A DNA stretch of 64,000 nucleotides from Pseudaminobacter soli (ex Zhang et al. 2022). Its GTDB lineage: Bacteria; Pseudomonadota; Alphaproteobacteria; Rhizobiales; Rhizobiaceae. The notes below the pieces were generated by a model, which ran no database searches, was not told where the DNA came from, and saw nothing but the letters and a program-made list of their open reading frames with translations. The stretch is from positions 1-64,000 of the forward strand of contig NZ_JABVCF010000020.1 of the NCBI RefSeq assembly GCF_014595955.1, in the 5' to 3' direction. Below are positions 34,662-44,636 of this stretch, piece by piece (positions within the stretch are counted from its first letter, which is position 1; each line of letters opens with the position of its first letter). A program made the position numbers and the translations under genes.

Positions 34662-34851
34662 AGTATTCTCTCCCTTTACTGCAAAGAACAGCGACCCGCC
34701 GGTGCGGCGCTGCGCATATGGCGGCCCTGTCGGGCAATGTCCTGATTCCTTACCCCCCAAGCCCTCCCGCGCCCGGACCGTTAGGCCCGGCTGACGCATG
34801 CAATCGCGTTGCCGGAGTTACAACCTGGGCGGGCCGAAACTGAATTCAATC

Positions 34852-34888
34852 GATATAGCTGTCAAATATCATTTATGACTTACGATAT
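34852..34888. promoter_or_regulatory. Candidate GbpR-binding region between chvE and gbpR
   Basis: The divergent spacer is AT-rich and contains three half-sites: GATAT (34852-34856), ATATC (34866-34870) and GATAT (34884-34888). Each adjacent pair forms an inverted repeat, with gaps of 9 and 13 bases. LysR-family regulators usually bind such interrupted dyads (T-N11-A type) in divergent promoters. Assignment to GbpR is by position only. Confidence 0.5.
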
Positions 34889-34926
34889 ACCAATGATGCT
34901 ATAGATGGGGCGGGCAGGGGGCAGCC

Positions 34927-35928
34927 ATGAAGCAACTACGGACCGAACGGCCGCTTCCGAACTATGGGGACGTTCCCGCCATAGGCGCCGACACGCTCCT
35001 AAAGAGCGGGCTTAAGCTTACGCATATGCGCATGATTGTCGCTCTCGACGACCATGGGCAGGTCAGCGCGGCGGCCAACGTGCTCGGCATGTCGCAGCCG
35101 GCGGCCTCACGGATGATCGCCGAGATGGAGAGCATCCTGAAGGCGCCGCTCTGCGAGCGTCTGTCGCGGGGGATGGGCCTCACTCAATATGGAAGGGCGC
35201 TTGCCCGCCGGGCCCGCGCAATCCTTTTGGAACTGAGGGAGGTCGACCGCGAGATCTCCGAACTCCGCTCCGGCCGCGGCGGCACGGTTTTGCTCGGCTG
35301 CGTCACGGCTCCGGCGATCGAACTTGCGGTGCCGGCGATCCGCCGGATGCGCGAGGAGAATCCTGGGCTGCAGGTGAGCATACAGGTAGAGAGCAGCCCG
35401 GTTCTTACGCGCGAACTGCTCGCCTCCCGACACGATTTCATCATCGCGCGTGTCCCGGACGACCTCAATCCGCGCCTGTTCGAAATCCAGGAGATCGGCG
35501 TCGAGAAGGCGTGCCTGATCGTTCGCCGCGGCCATCCTCTCATGGGTGCCGAGGAGGTCGATCCCGAGCGCCTAGTGGAGTTCGACTGGGTCTTTCAACC
35601 CGAGGGATCGCTGCTGAGACGCACCGTCGAGCGCATCCTGATCAGCCGCAACGTACCGCTTCCCGAGCGCGTGCTGAACACCGGCTCGCTTCTGCTCACG
35701 CTGGTCATGGTCGCCCAGTCGGACGCCATCGCGCCGGTCTCGGTGGAGGTCGCGAAATTCATCGGAGGCGAGCATGGTCTGGCCGGTGCGATCGAAGTGC
35801 TGCCTCTCGACTTCGACATCGACGTCCAGCCCTACAGCCTGATCAAGGTGCGCAACCGGGTCCTTTCGCCGGCCGCAGCGGCGCTCTACGCGAAGATCCT
35901 CTCACAGATCGGCAGGCCGCCCGAATGA
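34927..35928 (+). CDS. gbpR: LysR-family regulator GbpR
   Basis: A 333-residue LysR-type regulator with an unusually long N-terminal lead of about 30 residues before the helix-turn-helix (MIVALDDHGQVSAAANVLGM, then SQPAASRMIAEME). A type-2 effector domain follows (about 115-325). The gene is divergent from chvE, the arrangement known for gbpR in Agrobacterium and Azospirillum, where it activates the sugar-binding protein gene in response to arabinose, galactose and similar sugars. The DNA-binding part and context support the name; effector specificity is inferred. The ATG follows GGGGGCAGCC. Confidence 0.85.
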   Translation: MKQLRTERPLPNYGDVPAIGADTLLKSGLKLTHMRMIVALDDHGQVSAAANVLGMSQPAASRMIAEMESILKAPLCERLSRGMGLTQYGRALARRARAILLELREVDREISELRSGRGGTVLLGCVTAPAIELAVPAIRRMREENPGLQVSIQVESSPVLTRELLASRHDFIIARVPDDLNPRLFEIQEIGVEKACLIVRRGHPLMGAEEVDPERLVEFDWVFQPEGSLLRRTVERILISRNVPLPERVLNTGSLLLTLVMVAQSDAIAPVSVEVAKFIGGEHGLAGAIEVLPLDFDIDVQPYSLIKVRNRVLSPAAAALYAKILSQIGRPPE

Positions 35929-35955
35929 AGGCTCGCGCCAGCTATACAGCTCAAA

Positions 35956-35976
35956 AAAGTCGTACTATATGACTTT
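35956..35976. promoter_or_regulatory. Palindromic operator candidate upstream of gguC
   Basis: AAAGTC-N9-GACTTT lies within AGTCGTACTATATGACT, 12 of whose 16 arm bases are symmetric. It sits between gbpR and the sugar oxidation genes. FadR-type GntR regulators bind short palindromes of this size, and the GntR gene at the end of this operon is the obvious candidate. Confidence 0.5.
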
Positions 35977-36020
35977 CCCTTGACCTATGGGGAGGAGCCG
36001 GCGGTCTCGCCGGGCTGCAC

Positions 36021-37013
36021 ATGGCATTGAGACTGGTACAGTTCGTGCACGAGGGCGGGCGGCGTGTTGCCGCCGTCGACGATGGCGGCTCGGCCCGTCT
36101 GGTCGCCAATGTCGCTTCCACCTATGAACTCGCGCAATCGGCGATTGCGACCGGCAAGAGCCTGGAGGCTACCGTTTCGAGCCTTCCGGCCGGACCGGAG
36201 ATCGATCTTCAGGCGGCGCTTTCCGAGGGCAGGGTGCTGGCGCCGATCGATCACCCCGATCCCGCGCATCTCGCACTGACCGGCACCGGCCTGACGCATC
36301 TCGGCTCGGCCGAGGGACGGGACAAGATGCACAAGGCGGCCGCCTCGGCGGAAAAGCCGACTGATTCGATGCGCATGTTCCTGATGGGCCTGGAGGGCGG
36401 CAAGCCGAAGCCTGGCGAGGTCGGCGTGCAGCCGGAGTGGTTCTTCAAGGGCGACGGATCGACTGTCGTCGGCCCGGAGGCGCCGCTCGTCTCTCCCGCC
36501 TTCGCACTCGACGGCGGTGAGGAGCCGGAAATCGCCGCGATTTATGTGATCGGTCCCGACGGGACACCATTTCGGCTTGGTTTCGCCCTCGGCAACGAGT
36601 TCTCGGATCATGTCACCGAGCGGCAGAACTATCTCTGGCTTGCGCATTCGAAGCTGAGGCAAGCCTCGATTGGCCCGGAACTCCTGGTCGGAGCGCTGCC
36701 CGGCCATGTCGAAGGTTCTTCGCGTATCCGCCGCAACGGCGCGGTGATCTGGGAAAAACCGTTCCTTTCCGGCGAGGACAACATGTCCCATACGATCGCC
36801 AATCTCGAGCACCATCATTTCAAGTACGGCCTGTTCCGACGGCCGGGTGACGTGCACGTGCATTTCTTCGGCACCGACACGCTCTCCTTCTCCGATGGCG
36901 TGAAGCCGGAAGAGGGTGATACGTTCGAGATCGAGGCGAAGCCGTTCACGCTGCCGCTGAGGAATCGGCTGGAGATCGCGAAGGCGCAGCCGTTCGAAAT
37001 AAAGGCTCTCTGA
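36021..37013 (+). CDS. gguC: GguC / AraD1-family fumarylacetoacetase-fold dehydratase
   Basis: A 330-residue protein of the FAH fold with the GguC/AraD1 layout. ALTGTGLTHLGSAEGRDKMHKA is conserved in this subgroup (central GTGLTHLGS). The segments GNEFSDHVTERQNYLWLAHSK and FFGTDTLSFSDGVKPEEGD carry metal-site glutamate and aspartate positions. The family includes 2-keto-3-deoxy-L-arabinonate dehydratases of the non-phosphorylative arabinose pathway, fitting the dehydrogenase and dehydratase genes that follow. In agrobacteria gguC lies in the chvE-gguAB operon; here it is on the other side, behind gbpR. The ATG is accepted although the purine-rich GGGGAGGAG is about 25 bases upstream, too far for an ideal site. 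Confidence 0.82.
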   Translation: MALRLVQFVHEGGRRVAAVDDGGSARLVANVASTYELAQSAIATGKSLEATVSSLPAGPEIDLQAALSEGRVLAPIDHPDPAHLALTGTGLTHLGSAEGRDKMHKAAASAEKPTDSMRMFLMGLEGGKPKPGEVGVQPEWFFKGDGSTVVGPEAPLVSPAFALDGGEEPEIAAIYVIGPDGTPFRLGFALGNEFSDHVTERQNYLWLAHSKLRQASIGPELLVGALPGHVEGSSRIRRNGAVIWEKPFLSGEDNMSHTIANLEHHHFKYGLFRRPGDVHVHFFGTDTLSFSDGVKPEEGDTFEIEAKPFTLPLRNRLEIAKAQPFEIKAL

Positions 37014-37030
37014 ACCGGCGGAGAGACGCC

Positions 37031-37960
37031 ATGGGTTCTATCCGTATTGCAATCGTTGGCGTCGGCAAGATCGCCAAGGACCAGCACGTGCCCTCGATTG
37101 CCGGCAATCCGGATTTTGCGCTGGTGGCCACCGCCAGCCGGCACGGGAAGGTCGAAGGAGTGCCAAGCTTCCCGGACATCGAATCCCTGCTCGAGAATGT
37201 GAAGGACCTCGACGCGGTGGCGCTGTGCATGCCGCCGGGCCCACGGTATTCGGCGGCGCTGACGGCGCTCAGGGCCGGCAAGCACGTGCTCCTGGAAAAG
37301 CCGCCTGGGGCCACGGTCAGCGAGGTCGACGATCTGGTGGCGGAAGCAGCCAGGAAGCGCGTCAGCCTGTTCGCCACCTGGCATTCCCGCTTTGCGGGCG
37401 GTGTCGCGCAGGCGAAGGACTGGCTCGCAGGTAAAACCATCCGCTCCGTCCGCATCGACTGGAAGGAAGACGTGCGAAAATGGCATCCGGGCCAGGCCTG
37501 GATCTGGGAGCCGGGCGGTTTTGGCGTGTTCGATCCCGGCATCAACGCCCTGTCGATCGTGACGGATATCCTCCCGATGCCGATCCACCTGACTTCGGCG
37601 CGGCTCCAGTTCCCCGAGAACCGTGCCCAGCCCATCGCCGCCGAACTTGTCTTTGCCGATGCCGACGGCCCGGATCGGGCGAGCGCGACCTTCGACTGGC
37701 GCCAGACCGGGCCGCAGACCTGGGATATTCACGTCTCGACCGATAATGGCGAACTGCTGCTCCGGTCGGGCGGCGACAAGCTTTTGATCGACGGCCAGAC
37801 GGTCGTGGACAGCGGCGATGCCGAATACGCCGGCATTTACTGGCGCTTCGCCGAGTTGATCGCCGCCCGCGAAAGTGACGTCGATCTGCGGCCGCTGCGC
37901 CATGTCGCCGACGCGTTTATGATCGGCCGCCACGAGTTCGTCGAACCGTTCGAAGACTAG
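37031..37960 (+). CDS. Gfo/Idh/MocA aldose 1-dehydrogenase (D-galactose/L-arabinose type)
   Basis: This NAD(P)-dependent oxidoreductase of 309 residues has the Rossmann motif [20 protein letters not shown] at the start, [14 protein letters not shown] with the catalytic EKP lysine (about 92), and [20 protein letters not shown] with the GGxxxDxG-type substrate motif (about 155-174). The short C-terminal domain matches D-galactose/L-arabinose 1-dehydrogenases, which oxidise the sugar to its lactone. It is the first step of the local pathway; a separate lactonase is not seen nearby and hydrolysis may be spontaneous or done by an enzyme elsewhere. GGCGGAGAGACGCC precedes the ATG. Confidence 0.85.
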   Translation: MGSIRIAIVGVGKIAKDQHVPSIAGNPDFALVATASRHGKVEGVPSFPDIESLLENVKDLDAVALCMPPGPRYSAALTALRAGKHVLLEKPPGATVSEVDDLVAEAARKRVSLFATWHSRFAGGVAQAKDWLAGKTIRSVRIDWKEDVRKWHPGQAWIWEPGGFGVFDPGINALSIVTDILPMPIHLTSARLQFPENRAQPIAAELVFADADGPDRASATFDWRQTGPQTWDIHVSTDNGELLLRSGGDKLLIDGQTVVDSGDAEYAGIYWRFAELIAARESDVDLRPLRHVADAFMIGRHEFVEPFED

Positions 37961-37979
37961 GGACCAGGAAACCAAGCCC

Positions 37980-39803
37980 ATGAAGAAGCCAGGTAACGGA
38001 GCGCAGCAGCCCAAAGGGACCAAGCCGGTGCGCAGGTCGCAGGCATGGTTCGACAATCCGGAGAATCCGGACATGACGGCGCTTTATCTCGAGCGCTACA
38101 TGAACTTCGGCATCTCGCAGGAGGAGTTCCAGTCGGGACGTCCGATCATCGGCATCGCCCAGACCGGCTCGGACCTCTCGCCCTGCAACCGGCACCATCT
38201 CGATCTCGCCAAGCGTGTTCGCGAAGGCATTCGTGAGGCGGGTGGCATCGCGCTCGAGTTCCCGGTCCATCCGATCCAGGAGACGGGCAAGCGCCCCACG
38301 GCCGGCCTCGACCGCAATCTCGCCTATCTCAGCCTTGTCGAGTCGCTGTACGGCTATCCTATCGACGGCGTTGTGCTCACCATCGGCTGCGACAAGACCA
38401 CGCCGGCCTGCCTGATGGCCGCCGCGACCGTGAACATCCCGGCGATCGCGCTGTCGGTCGGGCCGATGCTCAACGGCTGGTTCCGGGGTCAGCGCACCGG
38501 CTCCGGCACCATCGTCTGGAAGGCGCGCGAGATGATGGCGGCCGGCGAGATCGACTACGCCGGCTTCGTGGCGCTGGTCGCATCCTCGGCGCCGTCGACC
38601 GGCTACTGCAACACCATGGGCACGGCTACCACCATGAACTCGCTCGCCGAGGCTCTCGGCATGCAGCTTCCGGGTTCGGCCGCCATTCCCGCCCCGCACC
38701 GGGACCGCCAGGAGATGGCGTATCTGACCGGTAAGCGCATCGTCGAGATGGTGAACGAAGACCTGAAACCCTCCGACATCCTGACGCGCGAGGCCTTCAT
38801 CAACGCCATCCGCGTCAACAGCGCAATCGGCGGCTCGACCAATGCCCCCATCCACCTGAACGGCCTTGCCCGCCATGTCGGCGTCGAACTCACGATCGAC
38901 GATTGGCAGACCTATGGCGAGGAGATCCCGCTGCTGGTCAACCTGCAGCCGGCGGGCGATTATCTTGGTGAGGACTATCACCATGCCGGCGGTGTGCCCG
39001 CCGTGGTTGCCCAACTCATGAAGAAAGATCTTATCCACGAGGACGCCCTCACCGCCAACGGCAAGACCATCGGCGAGAACTGCCGCGATGCGACGATCAT
39101 GGACGAGAACGTGATCCGTCCGATCGATCGGCCGCTCAAGGATCATGCCGGTTTCCGGGTGCTGCGCGGCAATCTCTTCGATTCTGCCATTATGAAGCTC
39201 AGCGTGATCTCGCAGGAGTTCCGCGACCGCTATCTTTCCAATCCAAACGATCCGAACGCCTTCGAAGGACCGGCGGTCGTGTTCGATGGCCCGGAGGATT
39301 ATCACGCACGCATCGACAATCCGGACCTCAAGATCGACGAGAAGACGGTGCTGTTCATGCGCGGAGCCGGCCCGATCGGCTATCCGGGTGCTGCGGAAGT
39401 CGTGAACATGCGCGCGCCCGACTACCTGCTGAAGAGGGGCATCCACTCACTGCCCTGCATTGGCGACGGCCGGCAGTCGGGCACCTCCGGCTCGCCCTCG
39501 ATCCTCAACGCCTCTCCGGAGGCTGCGGCCGGCGGCGGGCTCGCTTTGCTGCGGACTGGCGACCGCGTCCGCATCGATCTTGAGAAAGGCACGGCCGACA
39601 TCCTGATCTCCGACGAGGAACTGGAGCGGCGCCGCGCCGAACTGGAGGCGGCCGGCGGCTACAAATATCCCGACCACCAGACGCCCTGGCAGGAAATCCA
39701 GCGCGGCATCGTCAGCCAGCTCGAGACTGGCGCGGTCCTGGAGCCGGCGGTGCGCTACCAGCGCATCGCCCAAACCAAGGGCATTCCGCGGGACAATCAC
39801 TGA
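37980..39803 (+). CDS. Sugar-acid dehydratase of the IlvD/Edd family (L-arabinonate type)
   Basis: This 607-residue iron-sulfur dehydratase converts an aldonate to its 2-keto-3-deoxy acid. Cluster cysteines are in [23 protein letters not shown] and [16 protein letters not shown]. The C-terminal active-site serine region reads [18 protein letters not shown]. The opening [20 protein letters not shown] is typical of the L-arabinonate/D-xylonate dehydratase subgroup rather than dihydroxy-acid dehydratase. It follows the 1-dehydrogenase by 19 bases with an AGGAAA site, giving the order GguC/AraD1, dehydrogenase, dehydratase. Galactonate is an alternative substrate. Confidence 0.87.
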   Translation: MKKPGNGAQQPKGTKPVRRSQAWFDNPENPDMTALYLERYMNFGISQEEFQSGRPIIGIAQTGSDLSPCNRHHLDLAKRVREGIREAGGIALEFPVHPIQETGKRPTAGLDRNLAYLSLVESLYGYPIDGVVLTIGCDKTTPACLMAAATVNIPAIALSVGPMLNGWFRGQRTGSGTIVWKAREMMAAGEIDYAGFVALVASSAPSTGYCNTMGTATTMNSLAEALGMQLPGSAAIPAPHRDRQEMAYLTGKRIVEMVNEDLKPSDILTREAFINAIRVNSAIGGSTNAPIHLNGLARHVGVELTIDDWQTYGEEIPLLVNLQPAGDYLGEDYHHAGGVPAVVAQLMKKDLIHEDALTANGKTIGENCRDATIMDENVIRPIDRPLKDHAGFRVLRGNLFDSAIMKLSVISQEFRDRYLSNPNDPNAFEGPAVVFDGPEDYHARIDNPDLKIDEKTVLFMRGAGPIGYPGAAEVVNMRAPDYLLKRGIHSLPCIGDGRQSGTSGSPSILNASPEAAAGGGLALLRTGDRVRIDLEKGTADILISDEELERRRAELEAAGGYKYPDHQTPWQEIQRGIVSQLETGAVLEPAVRYQRIAQTKGIPRDNH

Positions 39804-39812
39804 GGCGCGTCA

Positions 39813-39848
39813 TGGTGCGCCCCTCGAGGCTCCTCGAAGGACGCACCA
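39813..39848. repeat. Rhizobial REP-like palindrome
   Basis: TGGTGCG-CCCCTCGAG, then GCTC, then CTCGAAGG-ACGCACCA forms a near-perfect 36-base palindrome directly after the dehydratase stop. The half GAAGGACGCACCA with CTCGAGGCTC is a widely dispersed intergenic repeat half in Mesorhizobium-like genomes, recalled rather than searched. It may also serve as a transcript end. Confidence 0.65.
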
Positions 39849-39884
39849 CAAGAGCGACCTCAATCTGAAGGCCGCGCGAACCGA

Positions 39885-40619
39885 ATGATGGGACTTCTTC
39901 AGACGGCGATTTCCGGCCAGCGAGTGCGCAGCAATCATGCGCATATCGTGGGTTCGCTCGGCCGCGACATCGTCTCCGGAGCCATTCCCAGCGGCGCGAC
40001 ACTGCCGGGCGACGCCGAGCTGATGGCGCGCTTCGGCGTCTCCCGCACGGTGCTGCGCGAGGCCCTGAAGACGCTTGCCGCAAAAGGGCTGATCGTGCCG
40101 CGGGCCGGTATCGGGACGCGGGTGACGGGGCGCGAGAACTGGAGCCTGTTCGATCCGGACATCCTAAACTGGCATTTCGACTGCGGCATCGACGAGGCCT
40201 TCCTCGTTCATCTCAGCGAGATCAGGCTGGCTTTCGAGCCTTACGCCGCAGCCTTGGCTGCCGAGCGCGCCACGCCCGAGGACATCGTTCGGCTGGACCA
40301 ACTCGCGGACGATATGGGCCGGGTGGATCATACGCCCGAAAGCCACACGCTCGCGGATCTGCGTTTTCATCTCGCGGTGGCCGAAGCCTCGCGCAATCCG
40401 TTCCTGCGTTCCGTGGGCAGCCTGATCGAGGCGGCGCTCGTCGGGGTCTTCAGGCTGAGCTCGCCGACTACCGACAGGCAGGCGGTCCTCGACGCATCGC
40501 AGTCCCACCGCGCGATCGTCGAGGCGATTCGCCGGCGCGACCGGGCAGGGGCCCGCGCCGCCATGGAGGCGGTCATCATCACCGGACTGGAGCGCGTGCG
40601 GGCCGCATTGCACTCGTGA
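39885..40619 (+). CDS. GntR-family (FadR/FCD type) regulator
   Basis: A 244-residue regulator. The winged helix reads IVSGAIPSGATLPGDAELMA, FGVSRTVLREALKTLAAKGL and VPRAGIGTRVTGRENW. The FCD effector domain (about 95-235) has metal-type positions in LRFHLAVAEASRNPF and SQSHRAIVEAIRRRD. WSLFDPDILNW is frequent in regulators of galactonate, gluconate and similar sugar acids. It is downstream of the sugar oxidation genes and probably represses them in response to a sugar acid, with the palindrome before gguC as candidate site. The REP-like repeat separates it from the dehydratase gene, so it may be transcribed separately. Confidence 0.85.
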   Translation: MMGLLQTAISGQRVRSNHAHIVGSLGRDIVSGAIPSGATLPGDAELMARFGVSRTVLREALKTLAAKGLIVPRAGIGTRVTGRENWSLFDPDILNWHFDCGIDEAFLVHLSEIRLAFEPYAAALAAERATPEDIVRLDQLADDMGRVDHTPESHTLADLRFHLAVAEASRNPFLRSVGSLIEAALVGVFRLSSPTTDRQAVLDASQSHRAIVEAIRRRDRAGARAAMEAVIITGLERVRAALHS

Positions 40620-40969
40620 GCAAGCTCAGCGCCCTAGATGGACTTACGGTAAGGCTGCTGCGGCTCAGCAGTTCGACGGCGTCGACTCCCATTTCGTTAT
40701 AGGGTGCGCTGTCTTGCCCAGCGGCTCCCGGCGCGCGACTTCGCACTTGTTGGCGGCAGCTTCCGCCGACCCGGTCCTTGGATAGGCTTTGTTCGTATCA
40801 AGACAATGTCGCGGCGCCTCAGTGCCGACGCCCAATCTGTGACGAATCGAAGCCTACAAAACAATAAAGAGTGATCGGGGGCGACATTTCGTTCTGCCGG
40901 AAATCGGTTTGAATAGGCCCAAATCATGTTACGTTCTGACAAAATATTGGGCCAAGGGGGTATATCGGT
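40620..40969. other. Intergenic region
   Basis: About 350 bases between the GntR gene and the ABC transporter gene. It is moderately AT-rich from 40850 onward and ends in AAGGGGGTATATCGG, which supplies the ribosome binding site of the next gene. I see no gene or repeat. Confidence 0.45.
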
Positions 40970-42976
40970 TTGATTCGGACGAGGGTCGCCAGACCCTGGC
41001 CAAGTCTCGCAGGTGCATGGCACCGTCGAAAAGCTCAGCCGCAGTTGACGCCTGTCTCTTCGATGCGAGGCTTCTGGGGCCTGATGAGGGCCTACTGGGT
41101 CTCGGAAAGATGGCGGGAAGCCTGGGCTTTGACGGCCGTGATCATCGGCATCACGGCGCTGGCCAGCAAAACCAGTGTATGGATGGCCGAGGCCTCCGCT
41201 GAACTGGTCAACGGGATCGCCTTTTTCCACCACCCCGACAATGCCACGCCGCTGCAGACGGTACTGACGAGCGCCGGGCTTCTGATGCTGCTCGTCCTGT
41301 TCAAGGACCTTGGCCTGATCGGGACGCGGCATCTCTTCTCGACCACCCTTCATCGCAAGTGGCGGGGCTGGCTCGACGAGCGCTTCAATCAGGCTCTGCT
41401 CGACCGCAATCACACCCATTTCCACATCCAGCATGCAACCCGCGCCGCTGACGGCACTCCGGTCCCAACACCTGACAATATCGAGCAGCGCCTCCAGGAA
41501 TCGATCAAGGGGATGACCGGGGGCGCGATCGGCCTTGCAATGGGCGTGATCGGCGTGTTCACCTCGCTTTGGTTCGTCGGCGAGAAACTGATCGAGACCT
41601 CCGGGCCGGTAAGCGGCCTGGACTTCCTGGGCAGCTACGGTAGCGCGGTGCTGGCGCTTACGGCGGTCGTCCTCTACGTGCCGCTCAACACCTACATCGC
41701 CGTGAAGGTGGGGCGTGCCCTGCAGCGGCTCACCAATACCATGCAGCAGGCCGAAGGCAGCTACCGCGGCGAACTCACCACCTTCCTGAGGCGCAGCTTC
41801 CACGTCGCCGCCACGCGCGGCGAGGCAGTGCAGAAGGCCACGCACGATCGGCTCTATTCAGACATCGACCGTACCTGGTCGCGCCTGAACTGGTTCAACG
41901 CGGGCTATATGTCCTTTGAGCTGATCTATAATTTCATGGCGGCGCGGATCGTCTCCTACGCGCCGGGTCTCGTCCCGTACATGAACGAGAAAATCAGCCT
42001 GAAAGGCTACATCACCGGGGCCGAACTGGTGAACTCGCTGATATCGCAGTGCTCATGGTTCATCCATGTGATGCCGGAGATCGCCACGCTCAGGACCAAC
42101 GCACGCCGCGTGACCGAACTGGCCGAGGCGATCGAGCGGGTGCAGCGCCCGGACGACTTCTATCGTCAGACCGGCCGCTCGGACTTCCGCTTCGGCACCC
42201 AGCATTCCGTCTTCGGGCTGACCGTCAAGGATCTGGAACTCGTGCACACCGGCGAGGATGCGCAGCCCTTCCTCTCTGTACCCCATCTGCGGTTCCGGCG
42301 TGGCGAGTGGACCTTCGTCAAGGGCGAGTCCGGATCCGGCAAGACCAGCCTGATCAAGGCTTTCAATGGGCTGTGGCCGCACGGCGGCGGCGAGATCACT
42401 CTGCCGGAGGGGGCGACCACCTTCTATGCGACCCAGGATGTGCGGCTGCCGCCGGTATCGCTGAAGCAACTGGTCTGCCTGCCCGCTCATGAGGATGAGC
42501 ACTCCGATACCAAGGTGGCGGCGCTGCTGCACAAGGCGGGGCTGGGGGAGTTCATCGAGTTCCTGCTGGAGCCGAGCCGTGACGGCAAGATCTGGGAGGA
42601 GGTGCTGTCGGGTGGCCAGAAGCAGAAGCTGGTGCTCGCCCGGATCCTCTTGCACCAGCCGGGGCTGCTGTTCCTCGACGAGGCCACGTCCGCCCTCGAT
42701 GTCGAAGCAAAGGCGGTCTTCCACCAGGCGCTGAAGGATGCCTGCCCTGCCATCACGGTGATCAGCATCATGCACGAGGCCGAGCCGCCGAAATCCGCCT
42801 CGGGAGAGGATTTCTACGACAGCGTGCTGCGTATCGCCGACGGTGTTGCGACCAAGCGGCCGCTTCGCGCCGGCCTTCCCGCCGAGATCACGACCATACT
42901 CGAGAAGCCTGTCCCCGCCACGGCGCTGAGGAAGCGTGTCCCACCGCGCCAGCACCTCCGGCAGAAGCAGGAATAG
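40970..42976 (+). CDS. SbmA/YddA-type ABC transporter (membrane domain plus ATPase)
   Basis: A 668-residue protein of the ABC_membrane_2/SbmA-BacA group with its own ATPase. The membrane part carries TLHRKWRGWLDERFNQALLD, typical of the family, and several spans (about 55-380). The ATPase has Walker A VKGESGSGKTSLIKAF, a Q-loop in YATQDVRLPP, signature VLSGGQKQKLVLARIL and Walker B LLFLDEATSALD. Relatives move peptides, cobalamin or very-long-chain fatty acyl groups; BacA-like proteins protect rhizobia from plant peptides. The start is TTG eight bases after AAGGGGG; ATG 41063 would drop 31 residues but has no ribosome binding site. Confidence 0.82.
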   Translation: MIRTRVARPWPSLAGAWHRRKAQPQLTPVSSMRGFWGLMRAYWVSERWREAWALTAVIIGITALASKTSVWMAEASAELVNGIAFFHHPDNATPLQTVLTSAGLLMLLVLFKDLGLIGTRHLFSTTLHRKWRGWLDERFNQALLDRNHTHFHIQHATRAADGTPVPTPDNIEQRLQESIKGMTGGAIGLAMGVIGVFTSLWFVGEKLIETSGPVSGLDFLGSYGSAVLALTAVVLYVPLNTYIAVKVGRALQRLTNTMQQAEGSYRGELTTFLRRSFHVAATRGEAVQKATHDRLYSDIDRTWSRLNWFNAGYMSFELIYNFMAARIVSYAPGLVPYMNEKISLKGYITGAELVNSLISQCSWFIHVMPEIATLRTNARRVTELAEAIERVQRPDDFYRQTGRSDFRFGTQHSVFGLTVKDLELVHTGEDAQPFLSVPHLRFRRGEWTFVKGESGSGKTSLIKAFNGLWPHGGGEITLPEGATTFYATQDVRLPPVSLKQLVCLPAHEDEHSDTKVAALLHKAGLGEFIEFLLEPSRDGKIWEEVLSGGQKQKLVLARILLHQPGLLFLDEATSALDVEAKAVFHQALKDACPAITVISIMHEAEPPKSASGEDFYDSVLRIADGVATKRPLRAGLPAEITTILEKPVPATALRKRVPPRQHLRQKQE

Positions 42977-43149
42977 GTTTTCCGCCGAAGTCGCTGTTTG
43001 GCCCAATAGTGTATGCCGCTGAATAAAGGGCTGCAGAACTGTCCGACCATGTCGGGCAGGAGTTTTCGTCGGTCTGCCGCCGGTGCTGCAAATAAAATCC
43101 TCGCGCAACCCATTCAGCTTTCGCCGCCGATGCGCTAGCTAGCGCTCGG

Positions 43150-43863
43150 ATGAACGATGCTCCTCAAGAATTGCCCTCCGAACCCGCCGAAACTCGGCGG
43201 GAGCCCCTATTCAACATACCCACCGTCGTCCTCTGCCTCGTTGCGCTGTGCACCGGGGTGTACGTGGTGCAGTTCCATGTCCTTACTCTCGACCAGGACA
43301 TCGGGCTGCTGGTGCGCGCGGCCTTCATTCCGGTCCGCTATTCCGGTCGCTTCGAGCTCGACCTTTACGCCTTCACCACGCCCTTCACTTACGCCTTCCT
43401 GCACGGCAATCTGGCGCATCTGGCGATCAACATGGTGTGGCTGGCGGCTTTTGGATCGCCGCTGGCGAACCGGCTCGGCACCATTCGCTTCCTCGCCTTC
43501 TGGGCGGTGACGTCGTTGGCCGCGGCCGCTTTGCACTGGGCTGTCCACCCGCTGGATCAGGCGCCGTTGGTCGGCGCCTCGGGCGCGATATCGGGCATGA
43601 TGGGAGCGGCCGCACGGTTCGGTTTTCAGATGGAACGGCGCGACGGGCGCGCAGCTTTTGCCGGCCCGGTTCTGCCGATCGGGCTGGCTCTGCGGCTGCG
43701 AGCCGTGGTCACCTTCCTGGCCGTCTGGTTCGCGATCAATCTGGTGACCGGCCTGGTCGGCCTCGGAGCCGGACCTGAGGCGAACATCGCCTGGGAGGCC
43801 CATATCGGCGGCTTCGTGGTCGGCTTTTTCGGCCTGCGCTGGTTCCTGCCCCGCTCCGGCTGA
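43150..43863 (+). CDS. Rhomboid-family intramembrane serine protease
   Basis: A 237-residue membrane protein with six hydrophobic segments. The conserved HGNLAHLAINMVWL region precedes the catalytic serine in VGASGAISGMMGA (GxSG, about 141-144). The catalytic histidine is in AWEAHIGGFVVGFF (about 221). Both dyad residues are present, so it should be active and cleave transmembrane substrates in the inner membrane. The first ~25 residues are a polar cytoplasmic lead. Neighbouring genes do not hint at its substrate. Confidence 0.88.
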   Translation: MNDAPQELPSEPAETRREPLFNIPTVVLCLVALCTGVYVVQFHVLTLDQDIGLLVRAAFIPVRYSGRFELDLYAFTTPFTYAFLHGNLAHLAINMVWLAAFGSPLANRLGTIRFLAFWAVTSLAAAALHWAVHPLDQAPLVGASGAISGMMGAAARFGFQMERRDGRAAFAGPVLPIGLALRLRAVVTFLAVWFAINLVTGLVGLGAGPEANIAWEAHIGGFVVGFFGLRWFLPRSG

Positions 43864-43993
43864 CGACCGGTCCGCCTTAACCGGTCCCGGAGAGTTCGCT
43901 TGCAATAGGCGGAAGCGGAAGGCACGATGCTCCCCAGGGCCGGCGAAGCGCCGTCCGCGTGAGCCGTCCGGATTAGTTGGCATGGAGGACGCC

Positions 43994-44425
43994 ATGACGG
44001 TCAAGGCAATCCTGGAGGCGAAAGGCCACGACGTGGTCACGCTTGGTCCGAACGAGAAACTCTCGACGGCCGCGAGGATGCTGGTCGATCACAAGATCGG
44101 CGCGCTGGTGATCACCAACTCCGACGAGAAGATCGTCGGAATCCTGTCGGAACGCGATATCGTCAGGGTGGTCGGCCTGAAGGGCGCCGCTGCGCTGGAC
44201 GAGTTGGTGCGGGACGTGATGACGCCGAAGGTCAGCATCTGCAACGAGAATCACACGGTGCACGAGGTCATGAGCATCATGACCAAGAACCGTTTCAGGC
44301 ACCTGCCGGTCGAAAAGGACGGGAAACTGAGTGGCATCGTCTCGATCGGAGATGTGGTGAAGCGCCGGATCGAGGACGCCGAGCGCGAGACGGAGCAGAT
44401 CAAGGAGTATATCGCGACGGCTTGA
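43994..44425 (+). CDS. Tandem CBS-domain protein
   Basis: A 143-residue cytoplasmic protein made of two CBS motifs (about 10-65 and 75-130), including VDHKIGALVITNSDEKIVGI with LSERDIVRVV, then RFRHLPVEKDGKLSGIVSIGD. Stand-alone CBS pairs usually bind adenosyl nucleotides and modulate other proteins. The start at 43994 is chosen over ATG 43982 because GGAGG lies five bases before it. No obvious partner is adjacent. Confidence 0.88.
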   Translation: MTVKAILEAKGHDVVTLGPNEKLSTAARMLVDHKIGALVITNSDEKIVGILSERDIVRVVGLKGAAALDELVRDVMTPKVSICNENHTVHEVMSIMTKNRFRHLPVEKDGKLSGIVSIGDVVKRRIEDAERETEQIKEYIATA

Positions 44426-44636
44426 TAGGCCGCCAGCGGGTGCTCTGCCGCTAGTCGCAGGCGTTGGTGATTAGCCAGAGCACACCGTCGCGTGTTTCAG
44501 CCTGGCGGCCACGCTCTTTGCTCGCGAAAATGGGATCCCGGGTCCGAGCCCTAGGCCGCCCACGGCAATTCCGCTCTTGCCAAGCTCATCGGCTTTCGCT
44601 TAGCGAGTGCCAGGAAGTCTGCCCTTGAGCGAGATC

